From Pelistega indica (lineage in GTDB: Bacteria > Pseudomonadota > Gammaproteobacteria > Burkholderiales > Burkholderiaceae_B): a DNA stretch of 44,904 nt. Shown here in pieces: positions 37,017 to 44,904 of the stretch (positions within the stretch are counted from its first letter, which is position 1; every line of letters starts with the position of its first letter). Both the position numbers and the translations under genes were made by a program. The notes beneath the pieces are model-generated. The model did not search any database. It was not told the DNA's origin and saw only the letters and a program-made list of their open reading frames with translations. Where the stretch lies: NCBI RefSeq assembly GCF_000506865.1, contig NZ_AYSV01000043.1, forward strand, positions 1 to 44,904, read 5' to 3'.

Positions 37017-37799
37017 ATGCGCTTTCAAATTTTAATGGCAACAATGCATAAGCAAAAGATTTCGGATATTAATTGGGATGAAAAGGGAATTACTTCTGAT
37101 GTGTTGCTAATTAATCAATCTGATTTTTCTGGGCGTGAAACATCTGGTAAGATTCAAATGATTAGTACGACTGACCGTGGTTCCTCTAATAGTCGGAATC
37201 TTGCGATTGATAATGCGCTAGGCGATATCTGCCTGATAGCAGATGATGATGTGAAGTATTTGCCTGGGTATGAAGAGAAAATTTTGGCTGAGTTTGCAAA
37301 ATATCCTGAGGCCGATATCATTACTTTCCAAATTCAGACACCCGAAGGAAATAAATTTAACATGGGTTATCCAGATGTTCCCATGAAGCATAGCTGGAGA
37401 AGTATTTTGAAATGTGCTTCTATCGAAATAGCGTTTAGAAGAGATGCCATCAATAAAGCACAGTTACGGCTTAATAAGCTATTTGGATTGGGAAGTCATT
37501 ATAGAATACATGATGAAATTATTTTTTTAAAAGAGGCTTTAGATAAAGGGCTTAATTTGAGGTATGCACCTATCCCTGTTGTTATTCATCCAGCAGAGAG
37601 CTCAGGAACTGATTTTAATGATCACCTGATTTACTCTAAGGGGGCAGCCTTTGCTAAATTATTTGCCTATAAAGCTTACGCGTTCAACATCGTGTTTAGT
37701 ATAAAAAAATATGCTTTGTATAAGAAGAATAAATCATTCTGGCAATTTTTGGCACTTATGAATAAAGGGACAGCAGATTATCTTAAAGGAAAGTATTAA
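37017..37799 (+). CDS. GT-A type glycosyltransferase (GT2-like)
   Basis: 260 residues. TTDRGSSNSRNLAIDNALGD followed by ICLIADDDVKYLPGYEEKIL gives the nucleotide-binding region and the DDD metal motif, typical of a GT2 subgroup in capsule and O-antigen loci. The N-terminus lacks the common VSVIIPxYN strand and instead reads MRFQILMATMHKQKISDINW. The stop overlaps the next start by one base (TAATG), so translation is coupled to the flavoprotein. Sugar specificity is unknown. Confidence 0.77.
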   Translation: MRFQILMATMHKQKISDINWDEKGITSDVLLINQSDFSGRETSGKIQMISTTDRGSSNSRNLAIDNALGDICLIADDDVKYLPGYEEKILAEFAKYPEADIITFQIQTPEGNKFNMGYPDVPMKHSWRSILKCASIEIAFRRDAINKAQLRLNKLFGLGSHYRIHDEIIFLKEALDKGLNLRYAPIPVVIHPAESSGTDFNDHLIYSKGAAFAKLFAYKAYAFNIVFSIKKYALYKKNKSFWQFLALMNKGTADYLKGKY

Positions 37800-39079
37800 T
37801 GCAGACATGTAAATATCTTGTAATTGGTGCCGGGGTATCTGGTCTTACATTCGCCAATTTTATAAACGATAAGGACTACTTGATTGTTGAAAAGTCACAA
37901 GAGCCGGGAGGATTTTGTCGAACAATCTATCAGGATGGTTATATTTGGGATTATGCTGGGCATTTTTTCCATTTTGCAACGGATAAGATAAAGAATTTTT
38001 TCAAAAATAAGATTAAAGATGATGAGCTAGTTTACAAAAAAAAGTGTACAAAAATTTTCTATAACGGTCTTATTATTGACTTTCCTTTTCAGGCTAATAT
38101 TCATCAATTGGAAAAATCAGAGTTTATAGATTGCTTATATGATTTGTATTTTAGAGAGAAACAAGGGTCTAAAGAGGTATTTGAGTCTTTCCTGCAAATG
38201 TTATACGGAAAATTTGGGATTTCTATCACAGAGAAATTCTTAAAACCATATAACGAGAAATTGTATGCATGTGACTTGGATATGTTAGATCAAGATGCAA
38301 TGGGAAGATTTTTCCCTTATGCAGATATAGGTCAAGTCATTAGAAATTTTAAAAATGATTATAGTGGTAGCTATAATGCAGAGTTTATGTATCCTAAACG
38401 TGGGGCAATGGTTTTTGTAGATGCTTTATCGGAAGGAATTGACCGAGATAAAATCATTTTAGGAGAGCAGGTAACTTCAATTAATTTAGAGACTAAAGTA
38501 GCGACAACAAATAAGAATCGTCAAATTAAGTTTGAGTACATTATTAATTCCTCACCGCTAAACCAGTTCTTAGGATTATTTGAAGGTAATACATCATACA
38601 AAGAGTTTATTAATACTCTCTCTTGGAATAAAGTTTTAGTTTTTAATTTAGGTTTTGCCAAAAAATCGTCGATTAAAGATATTCACTGGGCGTATATTCC
38701 AAGTAAAGACATTAATTTCTATCGAGTTGGATTTTATGACAATATCTTAGATAGTGATAAATTGAGTATGTATGTTGAAATCGGTTTAAGTGCTAATCAA
38801 CAGATTGATATTGATGAGCAGTTGAAACTCACCCTTATCAATCTTAAAAAATTAGGAATTGTTGATGAGGATAATGAATTGCTCTCTCATGCAACCATTA
38901 TGATGGATCCTGCGTACGTGCATGTTGATTCCAAATTAGAGGAAACGAAACAACTATTGAAATCAGAATTGCAAAAGCACAATGTTTTTGTGATGGGGCG
39001 ATATGGTGATTGGAAATATTGTTCAATAGAGGATTCAATGCGAGATGCATTAGCATTAACTGAGAAATTTAATGCGTAA
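37799..39079 (+). CDS. FAD-dependent UDP-galactopyranose-mutase-like oxidoreductase
   Basis: 426 residues. The dinucleotide motif is YLVIGAGVSGLTFANF with the second half EKSQEPGGFCRTI. The DYAGHFFHFATDKIKNFF block is placed like the GPHIFHT region of UDP-galactopyranose mutase, and AMGRFFPYADIGQVI and EFMYPKRGAMVFVDAL fit this superfamily and protoporphyrinogen-oxidase-like enzymes. It could ring-contract a UDP-sugar made by galE-type chemistry, giving galactofuranose, but several such flavoproteins in O-antigen loci have unproven roles. Coupled to the preceding glycosyltransferase by a one-base overlap. Confidence 0.68.
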   Translation: MQTCKYLVIGAGVSGLTFANFINDKDYLIVEKSQEPGGFCRTIYQDGYIWDYAGHFFHFATDKIKNFFKNKIKDDELVYKKKCTKIFYNGLIIDFPFQANIHQLEKSEFIDCLYDLYFREKQGSKEVFESFLQMLYGKFGISITEKFLKPYNEKLYACDLDMLDQDAMGRFFPYADIGQVIRNFKNDYSGSYNAEFMYPKRGAMVFVDALSEGIDRDKIILGEQVTSINLETKVATTNKNRQIKFEYIINSSPLNQFLGLFEGNTSYKEFINTLSWNKVLVFNLGFAKKSSIKDIHWAYIPSKDINFYRVGFYDNILDSDKLSMYVEIGLSANQQIDIDEQLKLTLINLKKLGIVDEDNELLSHATIMMDPAYVHVDSKLEETKQLLKSELQKHNVFVMGRYGDWKYCSIEDSMRDALALTEKFNA

Positions 39080-39102
39080 AATATAACATAAGCAAAATAC
39101 TC

Positions 39103-40483
39103 ATGATAAAAAAAAGGCAAGTACTAGCGTGCTTAGTAGCGATAGATTTATTGATAGGATTTTGTTATCTTTTAATCAGTACACAAATAGTAGTTGAGGA
39201 AGCACTAATTTACTTAATACCTATTATTTTTACAATTGTTGTAAGTATCGTTTATCGTTATGAAGGGTATTTTTCATTAACGTTACTGTTGTTCTTGACT
39301 GCATTTGTATTTATGCATGGGCTTACGGTAGCCTATGTTTTAGGAATTCCCTTAGAATCAATCTTGTTTACGAACTATATGATTGATTTTTCGTTGGAGC
39401 TTGAGCAATTCTTAGAGGATTCTTATTTTATTTTTTTTGTGTTATTTATTAGTACTCACTGTAGCGTTGCTGGTTGGTAAGAAAAACACGGTTATTCAAC
39501 AGACCAGTGATCGCACGAATGGAAAAATAAGTCTCTGGGTTCTGGCCTATGTCTGTATATATATTGGGCTTTTTATGCTTGATTTATATATGGCGTCGTC
39601 TTATATCAAGGAGTCTGGTTATTTAGGGTTCTATATATACAACCAGATGAAAGTAGTTGACCCTAGTATGTTGAATAGACTCTCTGGGTATATGACAACA
39701 CTACTGCCCGTTGTTTTTGGCTATAGTTATATTTTCCATTATTCTAGACTTGAAAAACGCTTACTCTTTTTTACTTTTTTTATCTCAGCTTTTTCTTTAG
39801 CTCTCATCGGACAAAGAGGAATGCTGTTTTGTTTACTATTACTTAGTATTAGTCTATATACTAAAAAAAAGAAGATTAGTTTAGTAAAGTTTTCAGTGAT
39901 GGCTTGTTTGTTGGTGATATTGGCTCAAGTGTTGTTTTTGCTCCGATCAGAAGGCTTAAATACAAATATATCGCTCTCTTCTCTTTTAGGAAGCTTTTTT
40001 CATCAACAAGGCGTAAGTTTTATCGTTTATGAGTTATCGAAACTGTACTCATTCCCAGATTATCTAAGTTATCAGGTATTTATTCCAGGACTAAATTTTA
40101 TGTTAGATATATTTAATCTGGGAAGTGCAGAGCAGACTTTTAAGTTTTTTGGTGATTATTTGGCTTTTACAGTTAATACTGAGGAGTATGCACAAGGTAA
40201 GGGTCTAGGTTGGACTTTAGTTGGTGATTTTGAGCAGATACTCGGATGGGGAGATTTTGGAGTACTGGTGGGGATGATTTTGTTTGGTGCGATGTTAGGT
40301 TATCTTGATAAAAGTCGGTATAAAGATATTCAATTTATCAAATATAGCCTATTTTTGAATATCCTATTTCTACCTAGATCATCCTTGCAAAACTTATTAA
40401 TTCCTATTGTTGCGTGTGTGTGTATTCTTTTGATCAGAAAACTTATTATGGGTAATTTTCTCTTGAAAATTAGACCAAACTAA
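39103..40483 (+). pseudogene. wzy: Wzy-type oligosaccharide repeat unit polymerase, frameshifted at a T8 tract
   Basis: Two overlapping frames (39103-39480 and about 39437-40483) together give about 12 hydrophobic helices. The eight-T run at 39431-39438 is the break point; one T fewer reads FLCYLLVLTVALLVGKKNTV and yields 459 residues, the expected Wzy size. SLALIGQRGMLFCLLLLSIS and the ending GWTLVGDFEQILGWGDFGVL fit O-antigen polymerases. It would link repeat units in the periplasm, with Wzz setting length. Wzy proteins are diverse; assignment is by topology, position and the GQRG block. As read, the gene is split. Confidence 0.8.
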
Positions 40484-40641
40484 AGCTAAGATTTTCGTTA
40501 ATTTACTTACAAGAGACGTTTTATCTTTAATTTGCTTTAAGTTCTTAGGAGTAGTTTAGAACTATCACGATATTTATTGAAAAATAAGTTGAGAATTACT
40601 TATAAAATTTTCTAAGCTTTTGAAGAATACGTTGATTATAA

Positions 40642-42200
40642 CTATGTTTTAAATTTATTAATCCAATATTGAGTCGACTTATTATGTGGGGTAGCTGTCG
40701 CTGCCCCTTTTAATTCTTGTTCAATCCCTCTCGCTAATACTTTTCCTAACTCTACTCCCCATTGGTCAAATGGGTTTAGCCCCCAAACTAACCCTTCCAC
40801 AAAAACTTTATGCTCATATAAGGCGAGTAACGCACCTAAGGCGAAAGGGGTTAATTTGGGCAACACAATTAATGTAGATGGACGACCTCCAGGCTGTTTG
40901 CGGTGTTTAGCTAAGAGTCTTGCCTGTTGTTCTGACATGCCTGCATTGATATTTTCTTGATAGGCTTCTTCTTCTGTTTTGCCATTTAAGAGGGCTTCTC
41001 TTTGTGCTAAGCAGTGAGCGAGTAATTGCTGGTGATGTTCTTTCCAATGATGATCTTCTGATTGACAAACAATAAAGTCAACTGGTGCTCCATCTGTCCC
41101 TTGATGTAGCCATTGGAAGAAAGTATGCTGTGCATCTGTACCAGGCATTCCCCATACAACAGGGCCTGTTGGTACATCAATAGCTTGACCATTGATATCA
41201 ACCGATTTACCAAGGGACTCCATCTCTAATTGTTGGAGATAGGGAATAAGATTGGCAAGGCGTGAGTCATAGACGGCAATATTGCGAGAAGCATAGCCAA
41301 GAACACTACGATTAGCAATTTCAGCCATTGCCATTTGAATAGGAACATTTTCTTCAATAGGAGAGTGTAAAAAATGCTGATCCATTGCATGAGCACCACT
41401 TTGTAACCCTGCTAAGACTTCAGACCCTACAGTTAATCCAGCAGCAACACCTACAGCAGACCATAGAGAGAAGCGCCCCCCCACCCAGTCCCAGAATTTG
41501 AAAATCTGATGCTTTGGAATCCCCCATTTTTCGGCTAAGTCTGGTTTAGCGGTCACTGCGATTACTTGGTTAAATGGATTATGGATATTCGCTGCGGTTA
41601 ACCATTCAATTGCTCTATTAGCATTAGCAAGTGTTTCAGCCGTGGTAAATGTTTTAGTTGCCACAACGATAAGCGTATCATGAGGGTCTAGCCCTGCAAG
41701 ACCTGCTTCAATGGCATGTCCGTCAATATTGGAGACAAAACGAATATTACGCCAAGTACTAGCATAACCAAAGGCACTAGTGGCGAGTCGAACCCACCCC
41801 AATCACTTCCCCCAATACCAATGTGAACAATATTTCGCCAACGACGATCGCTATCAGTACGACGCACAAATTCCAATACCCGTTTTCTTTCCTCGGCTAC
41901 TTCAGCGATAGGTTGAGGCTCTCGTAGCATGGTATGCCAAGCAGGACGGTTTTCCGTTGTATTACAAATCTCTCCATGGAACAGTGCATGACGCTGTTGA
42001 CAGAACTGTCTGTCGTCTAGTAACTGAGCAACAGCTCTTTGTAACTTGCTTGAATAACGTTGAGCACTTAAATCAATGGTTAATCCTGCTGACTTGACTA
42101 AACGTAATGCCTCTTTATTCAAAGGGGCAGATTTAACAGCTTGAGTAAATTGATGCCAAGAGTCAAGTTGGTGTAGAGGGGTAATGGAAGTATGAGCCAT
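40642..42200 (-). pseudogene. pgi: Glucose-6-phosphate isomerase, frameshifted after IGIGGSDWG
   Basis: The N-terminal part (42200-41688) has the substrate loop IVHIGIGGSDWG and then goes out of frame; the C-terminal part (to 40642) has RNIRFVSNIDGHAIEAGLAG, VATKTFTTAETLANA, WVGGRFSLWSAVG (the Pgi signature) and FDQWGVELGKVLARGI. The switch is in a G-rich stretch at about 41797-41812. One extra G or two bases fewer restores a 518-519-residue enzyme. Pgi interconverts glucose-6-P and fructose-6-P and feeds galU and amino-sugar synthesis. As read, it would be inactive, losing the active-site domain. Unlike the other breaks here, one removed base does not repair it. Confidence 0.9.
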
Positions 42201-42329
42201 AAACTTTGTGAAAAATTAGAATTGATTTTGTCAAATAATGAGGTGATTGTGTACTCATTGACTATAATAAGTATTATAAAGATGTTTTGTTTTGATAATT
42301 GTTAATTTCTATTATTTGAGGTTTTTAGT

Positions 42330-43169
42330 ATGAATCCCATTCATAAAGCGGTATTTCCTGTTGCTGGTTTAGGTACACGTTTTTTACCTGCTACTAAAGC
42401 AATGCCGAAAGAAATGTTACCTGTGGTGGATAAGCCATTAATCCAATATGCCGTAGAGGAAGCTGTAAAAGCAGGAATTACAGACTTGATTTTTATTACT
42501 GGTCGTAATAAGAGAGCGATTGAAGACCATTTTGATCGTTTGCCAGAACTTGAAGCTGAACTGGAGCATAAAGGTAAAACGGAGTTATTGAATATTGTTC
42601 GTGGGATATTACCTGATAATGTGAATTGTATTTTTCTTCGACAATTTGCTCCATTGGGGTTAGGGCATGCGGTTCTCTGTGCAGAGCCAGTAGTTGGCAA
42701 TGAGCCTTTTGCCGTTTTATTAGCAGATGATTTGATTGATGCGGATGTTTCTGTGACGCAACAGTTGATTCAAGTTGCCCATGCTCAAGGTGGGAGTGTA
42801 TTAGGCACACAAGAGGTTCCTTTAGAGGATACCAAAAAGTATGGGATTATTGCAGGTAAATCTTGTGCGGAGCGGACGATGAGGGTAGAGAGTATTGTAG
42901 AGAAACCCAATCCAGAGCAAGCGCCGTCACGTAATGCTGTCGTAGGGCGTTATATATTAGAGCCAGAAATCTTTGAGCATTTACGCCATATTGGTCGTGG
43001 GGCAGGTGGTGAGATTCAATTGACTGACGGTATTGCCTCAATGTTAAAAACTCGCCCTGTGTTTGGTTATAACTATGAGGGAATTCGTTATGACTGTGGG
43101 AGTAAAGAGGGTTTCTTTAAGGCGAATATTGCCTTAGGTCAAAAATATCATGGCTTAAGTATTGAATAG
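42330..43169 (+). CDS. galU: UTP--glucose-1-phosphate uridylyltransferase
   Basis: 279 residues. It makes UDP-glucose from glucose-1-P and UTP, the precursor for galE. The nucleotide-binding start is [20 protein letters not shown] followed by [18 protein letters not shown]; then [13 protein letters not shown] (metal Asp), GIIAGKSC and [11 protein letters not shown]; and [15 protein letters not shown] at the end. Divergent from pgi and followed by a strong terminator. Motifs match GalU rather than RmlA. Confidence 0.95.
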   Translation: MNPIHKAVFPVAGLGTRFLPATKAMPKEMLPVVDKPLIQYAVEEAVKAGITDLIFITGRNKRAIEDHFDRLPELEAELEHKGKTELLNIVRGILPDNVNCIFLRQFAPLGLGHAVLCAEPVVGNEPFAVLLADDLIDADVSVTQQLIQVAHAQGGSVLGTQEVPLEDTKKYGIIAGKSCAERTMRVESIVEKPNPEQAPSRNAVVGRYILEPEIFEHLRHIGRGAGGEIQLTDGIASMLKTRPVFGYNYEGIRYDCGSKEGFFKANIALGQKYHGLSIE

Positions 43170-43224
43170 ACTTCAAACAGCAGAGTGTGTAGTATTGAAG
43201 GAGGCTTTTGCTCTTTCGTCCTTA

Positions 43225-43259
43225 AAAAAACCGTTAATCAAATAGATTAACGGTTTTTT
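43225..43259. terminator. Bidirectional rho-independent terminator between galU and wzz
   Basis: A perfect 15-bp stem (ccgttaatc core with flanking A6, pairing with gattaacgg and T6) and a 5-nt AAATA loop. The A-run upstream and T-run downstream let it work for galU on the plus strand and wzz on the minus strand. Confidence 0.92.
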
Positions 43260-43282
43260 AATTTGTCTCTGGTCAATACTAA

Positions 43283-44350
43283 CTAGTTCGTTTGACGACG
43301 AGAGCGAATGGCTTGTTGCAGTAAGACAAATAGACAGCCTAAAATAACCCCCACTAACGCACCTGCAACAAGAATTAATGCTTTGCGAGGCTTATCTTTG
43401 GTGAGCGGTAATGACGGTGTTTGTAGATAGTCAAAGGCTACACCAGTAGGTTTAATGTTTAGGATTGGCTTGAGTCCGTCGATATTTTGTAAATAGCGAT
43501 AATAAGCGGCTGGATAAATGGTAGGATTATTTTCCCATGCGGTTAATTGTGCTTGTAAATATTTGGTTCCTAACATAAATAATGCACTGTTGTTTGTGAA
43601 GTCAAGCAATAAATTGGCACTCGGTGTTTGTCCTACAGGCTCCATGATATTGGCTGTTTGAGCAGCAGCGAGAGCTTGCTTAAGTGTCAAAATATAGTTG
43701 GCTTTGTTTTGATCAGTATCTTTTTGGGTATTGATGGCAAGTTGTTGTAATGTGGCAATACGTTCGCGAGTCCGCTCAAATAGGTTTTCAAAAATCTTTA
43801 CTTGTGCAAGGCTATTTGCTTGAGTTAGATATTGTTGTAGGGTGCTTTGTGCATCTCCTGCTGTATCTGCCGTAAAGGTTACTTCTAATATATCCTTAGT
43901 GTCTTTATTCAGAGGTTTCGGTGAGAGATTCTTTTCTGCTAGTTTATTGATAGCTATTTCTTTGCTAGTCTCATCATCTAAATTGGCAAGGATTTTTTGT
44001 CCATAGGCAGAATTTTTTAAGAATTTTTGTTTATTGTCGCTAGACTGTAGCTCTAGTAAGAAAAGTCGAAAAGAATTATTAAGTGCGCCATTAACATCAA
44101 AGTCAGACTCTAAACCACTAAAACGATAATAGCGACGCTCCGCCTCTAAATAAGAGCCTAGTTGAACAGCCTTAGGTACCATAATTTGAGCTTTACTCGT
44201 CCACTCTTCTTTTGCTGTGAAGGCGTAAATAGCTGCTAGGATAATGCTTAATAAAGTGACAGCAATAATCAACAGCTTCTGTTTCCATAGGGTAGAAAAA
44301 AGCTCGAATAGGTCGATTTCGTCAGATGAAGTTTGCGTTGTGTTTTGCAT
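43283..44350 (-). CDS. wzz: Wzz/chain-length determinant family protein
   Basis: 355 residues. Two membrane helices bracket a large periplasmic coiled domain: LLIIAVTLLSIILAAIYAFT near 30-50 and ALILVAGALVGVILGCLFVL near the end. The N-terminus EIDLFELFSTLWKQK and the proline-rich stretch before TM2 (PSLPLTKDKPRKA) are the Wzz/FepE pattern. It sets the polymer length made by Wzy; no tyrosine kinase domain is fused. It shares a terminator with galU. Confidence 0.88.
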   Translation of the reverse strand: MQNTTQTSSDEIDLFELFSTLWKQKLLIIAVTLLSIILAAIYAFTAKEEWTSKAQIMVPKAVQLGSYLEAERRYYRFSGLESDFDVNGALNNSFRLFLLELQSSDNKQKFLKNSAYGQKILANLDDETSKEIAINKLAEKNLSPKPLNKDTKDILEVTFTADTAGDAQSTLQQYLTQANSLAQVKIFENLFERTRERIATLQQLAINTQKDTDQNKANYILTLKQALAAAQTANIMEPVGQTPSANLLLDFTNNSALFMLGTKYLQAQLTAWENNPTIYPAAYYRYLQNIDGLKPILNIKPTGVAFDYLQTPSLPLTKDKPRKALILVAGALVGVILGCLFVLLQQAIRSRRQTN

Positions 44351-44658
44351 AGTTGTATAGGTGATTTGAATAATAGATGTTTGTTATTTTAGCAGAATAG
44401 GAGGAGGATATAGAAAAGGAGTGTAAAAGACGTGATTCTAAGGTTATAAGGGAAAGAACTAGTTTACTTTTTAGCTTGATAAAAGCATGTTATATATTGT
44501 TTTAGTAGAGGGGTGAGTTGTAGAGATTTTTCTTAGAAAAAAGGGGGCAGAAATGGAAGATAAGGAATTGCTGAAAGTGGTTAGAATACAAGCAGGAATG
44601 GGACAAGCTAGTGATAGAAAAAAGAGAAAGGGTAATCAGTGGGGTGTTGTAAATAACA
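44351..44658. other. Intergenic region between wzz and the IS481-like element
   Basis: A 308-base AT- and purine-rich stretch. It holds only one weak candidate gene: an ATG at 44553 after a GGGGG ribosome-like run opens 36 codons (MEDKELLKVVRIQAGMGQAS...) ending at 44663, exactly where the IS-like end begins. It may be a chance frame or a gene cut by the insertion. The wzz promoter must lie in the left part. Confidence 0.4.
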
Positions 44659-44904
44659 TGTAGAAGTTCAGACCAAATCTGACAAATGAGTTGCAAAAAA
44701 GAGAGTTTCCCGTTTGAATAAGAGGTGCGAATCTTTTAAACAAACAAAAGGAAACTCTCATGTTACATACTACCAATAATGTGATTAAACATAAAGCAGG
44801 ACTGCTTAATTTAGCAGAGCAATTAAAAAATGTGTCGCAAGCATGCAAAATTATGGGCGTATCGAGGGATTACATTTATCGACATTATAAAGAAGTTGGT
44901 TGAA
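44659..44904 (+). mobile_element. IS481-like insertion sequence, left end (continues beyond the window)
   Basis: The inferred left end is TGTAGAAGTTCAGACCAAAT at 44659, followed about 100 bases later by the transposase start. Boundary and family are inferred from the transposase N-terminus and from the TG-first end; no second end is available. Confidence 0.5.
44761..44904 (+). pseudogene. IS481-like family transposase, N-terminal part
   Basis: From the ATG at 44761: MLHTTNNVIKHKAGLLNLAE then QLKNVSQACKIMGVSRDYIY. This is the helix-turn-helix start of IS481-type transposases (HKAGLLNLAEELxNVSxACKxMGVSRD). AAAGGA 5' of the ATG is a good ribosome site. At the window edge the frame hits TGA after KEVG; with one G fewer it would read KEVVE, as family members do, so another small frameshift is likely. 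The DDE domain lies outside the window. Confidence 0.7.

Noticed and set aside
42341-43041. Several minus-strand open frames opposite galU
   Set aside because: galU is unambiguous on the plus strand; these are frame shadows without domains or ribosome sites.
44502-44848. Minus-strand open frames (64 and 70 codons) near the right end
   Set aside because: They overlap the IS481-like end and transposase start and have no recognisable features.
1-44904. tRNA, rRNA, CRISPR arrays or prophage
   Set aside because: No tRNA-like CCA/T-loop sequence, regularly spaced repeats or phage structural genes were noticed by eye; a tRNAscan or CRISPR tool was not available.

Overview
The window looks like chromosome of a low-GC betaproteobacterium of the Alcaligenaceae, in the neighbourhood of Pelistega or Taylorella. 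This is inferred from AT-rich codon use, the hemE-priA neighbourhood, the CitMHS/AtuA cassette typical of Bordetella relatives, and Bordetella-like protein sequences. No rRNA, tRNA or CRISPR array was seen. The genus is not proven.

Layout. 1-2091 is a cluster of IS3-family elements: two remnants and one intact copy that appears to have landed in a remnant. 2501-3274 is an unusual Fis-HTH regulator without an AAA+ domain. 3376-7358 is a catabolic cassette (AtuA-like protein, AtuA, CitMHS transporter) with a divergent, frameshifted LysR regulator. 7446-17280 is mostly housekeeping: hemE, priA-rep (overlapping), DUF4298, a fumarylacetoacetate-hydrolase-family enzyme, a periplasmic rhodanese, psd and a U32-family tRNA hydroxylation gene. 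17346-19061 is a GmrSD-like DUF262/DUF1524 protein. Then come a SotB-like MFS exporter, pgaBCD without pgaA (pgaC frameshifted), a PiT phosphate transporter, a DEDDh exonuclease and a two-gene ATPase/putative nuclease unit (27046-29085).

29445-44350 is a surface-polysaccharide region: an O-antigen-ligase-like protein, a HEPN-like protein, galE, an initiating sugar transferase, a GT2, Wzx, a GT4, another GT-A enzyme, a UDP-galactopyranose-mutase-like flavoprotein, Wzy, pgi, galU and Wzz. pgi, galU and galE supply nucleotide sugars. The sugar transferase starts the lipid-linked unit, the glycosyltransferases extend it, Wzx flips it, Wzy polymerises it and Wzz sets chain length. The window ends inside an IS481-like transposase.

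A striking global feature is that six genes (lysR, pgaC, the ATPase, wzx, wzy, pgi) are each broken by one frameshift. In five of them the break lies in an A or T homopolymer and removing one base restores a full-length protein. This could be read error, decay or phase variation. It decides whether the regulator, PNAG synthase, ATPase and Wzx/Wzy system are functional. The best candidate for an undescribed system is the ATPase plus ExK-motif protein pair at 27046-29085.
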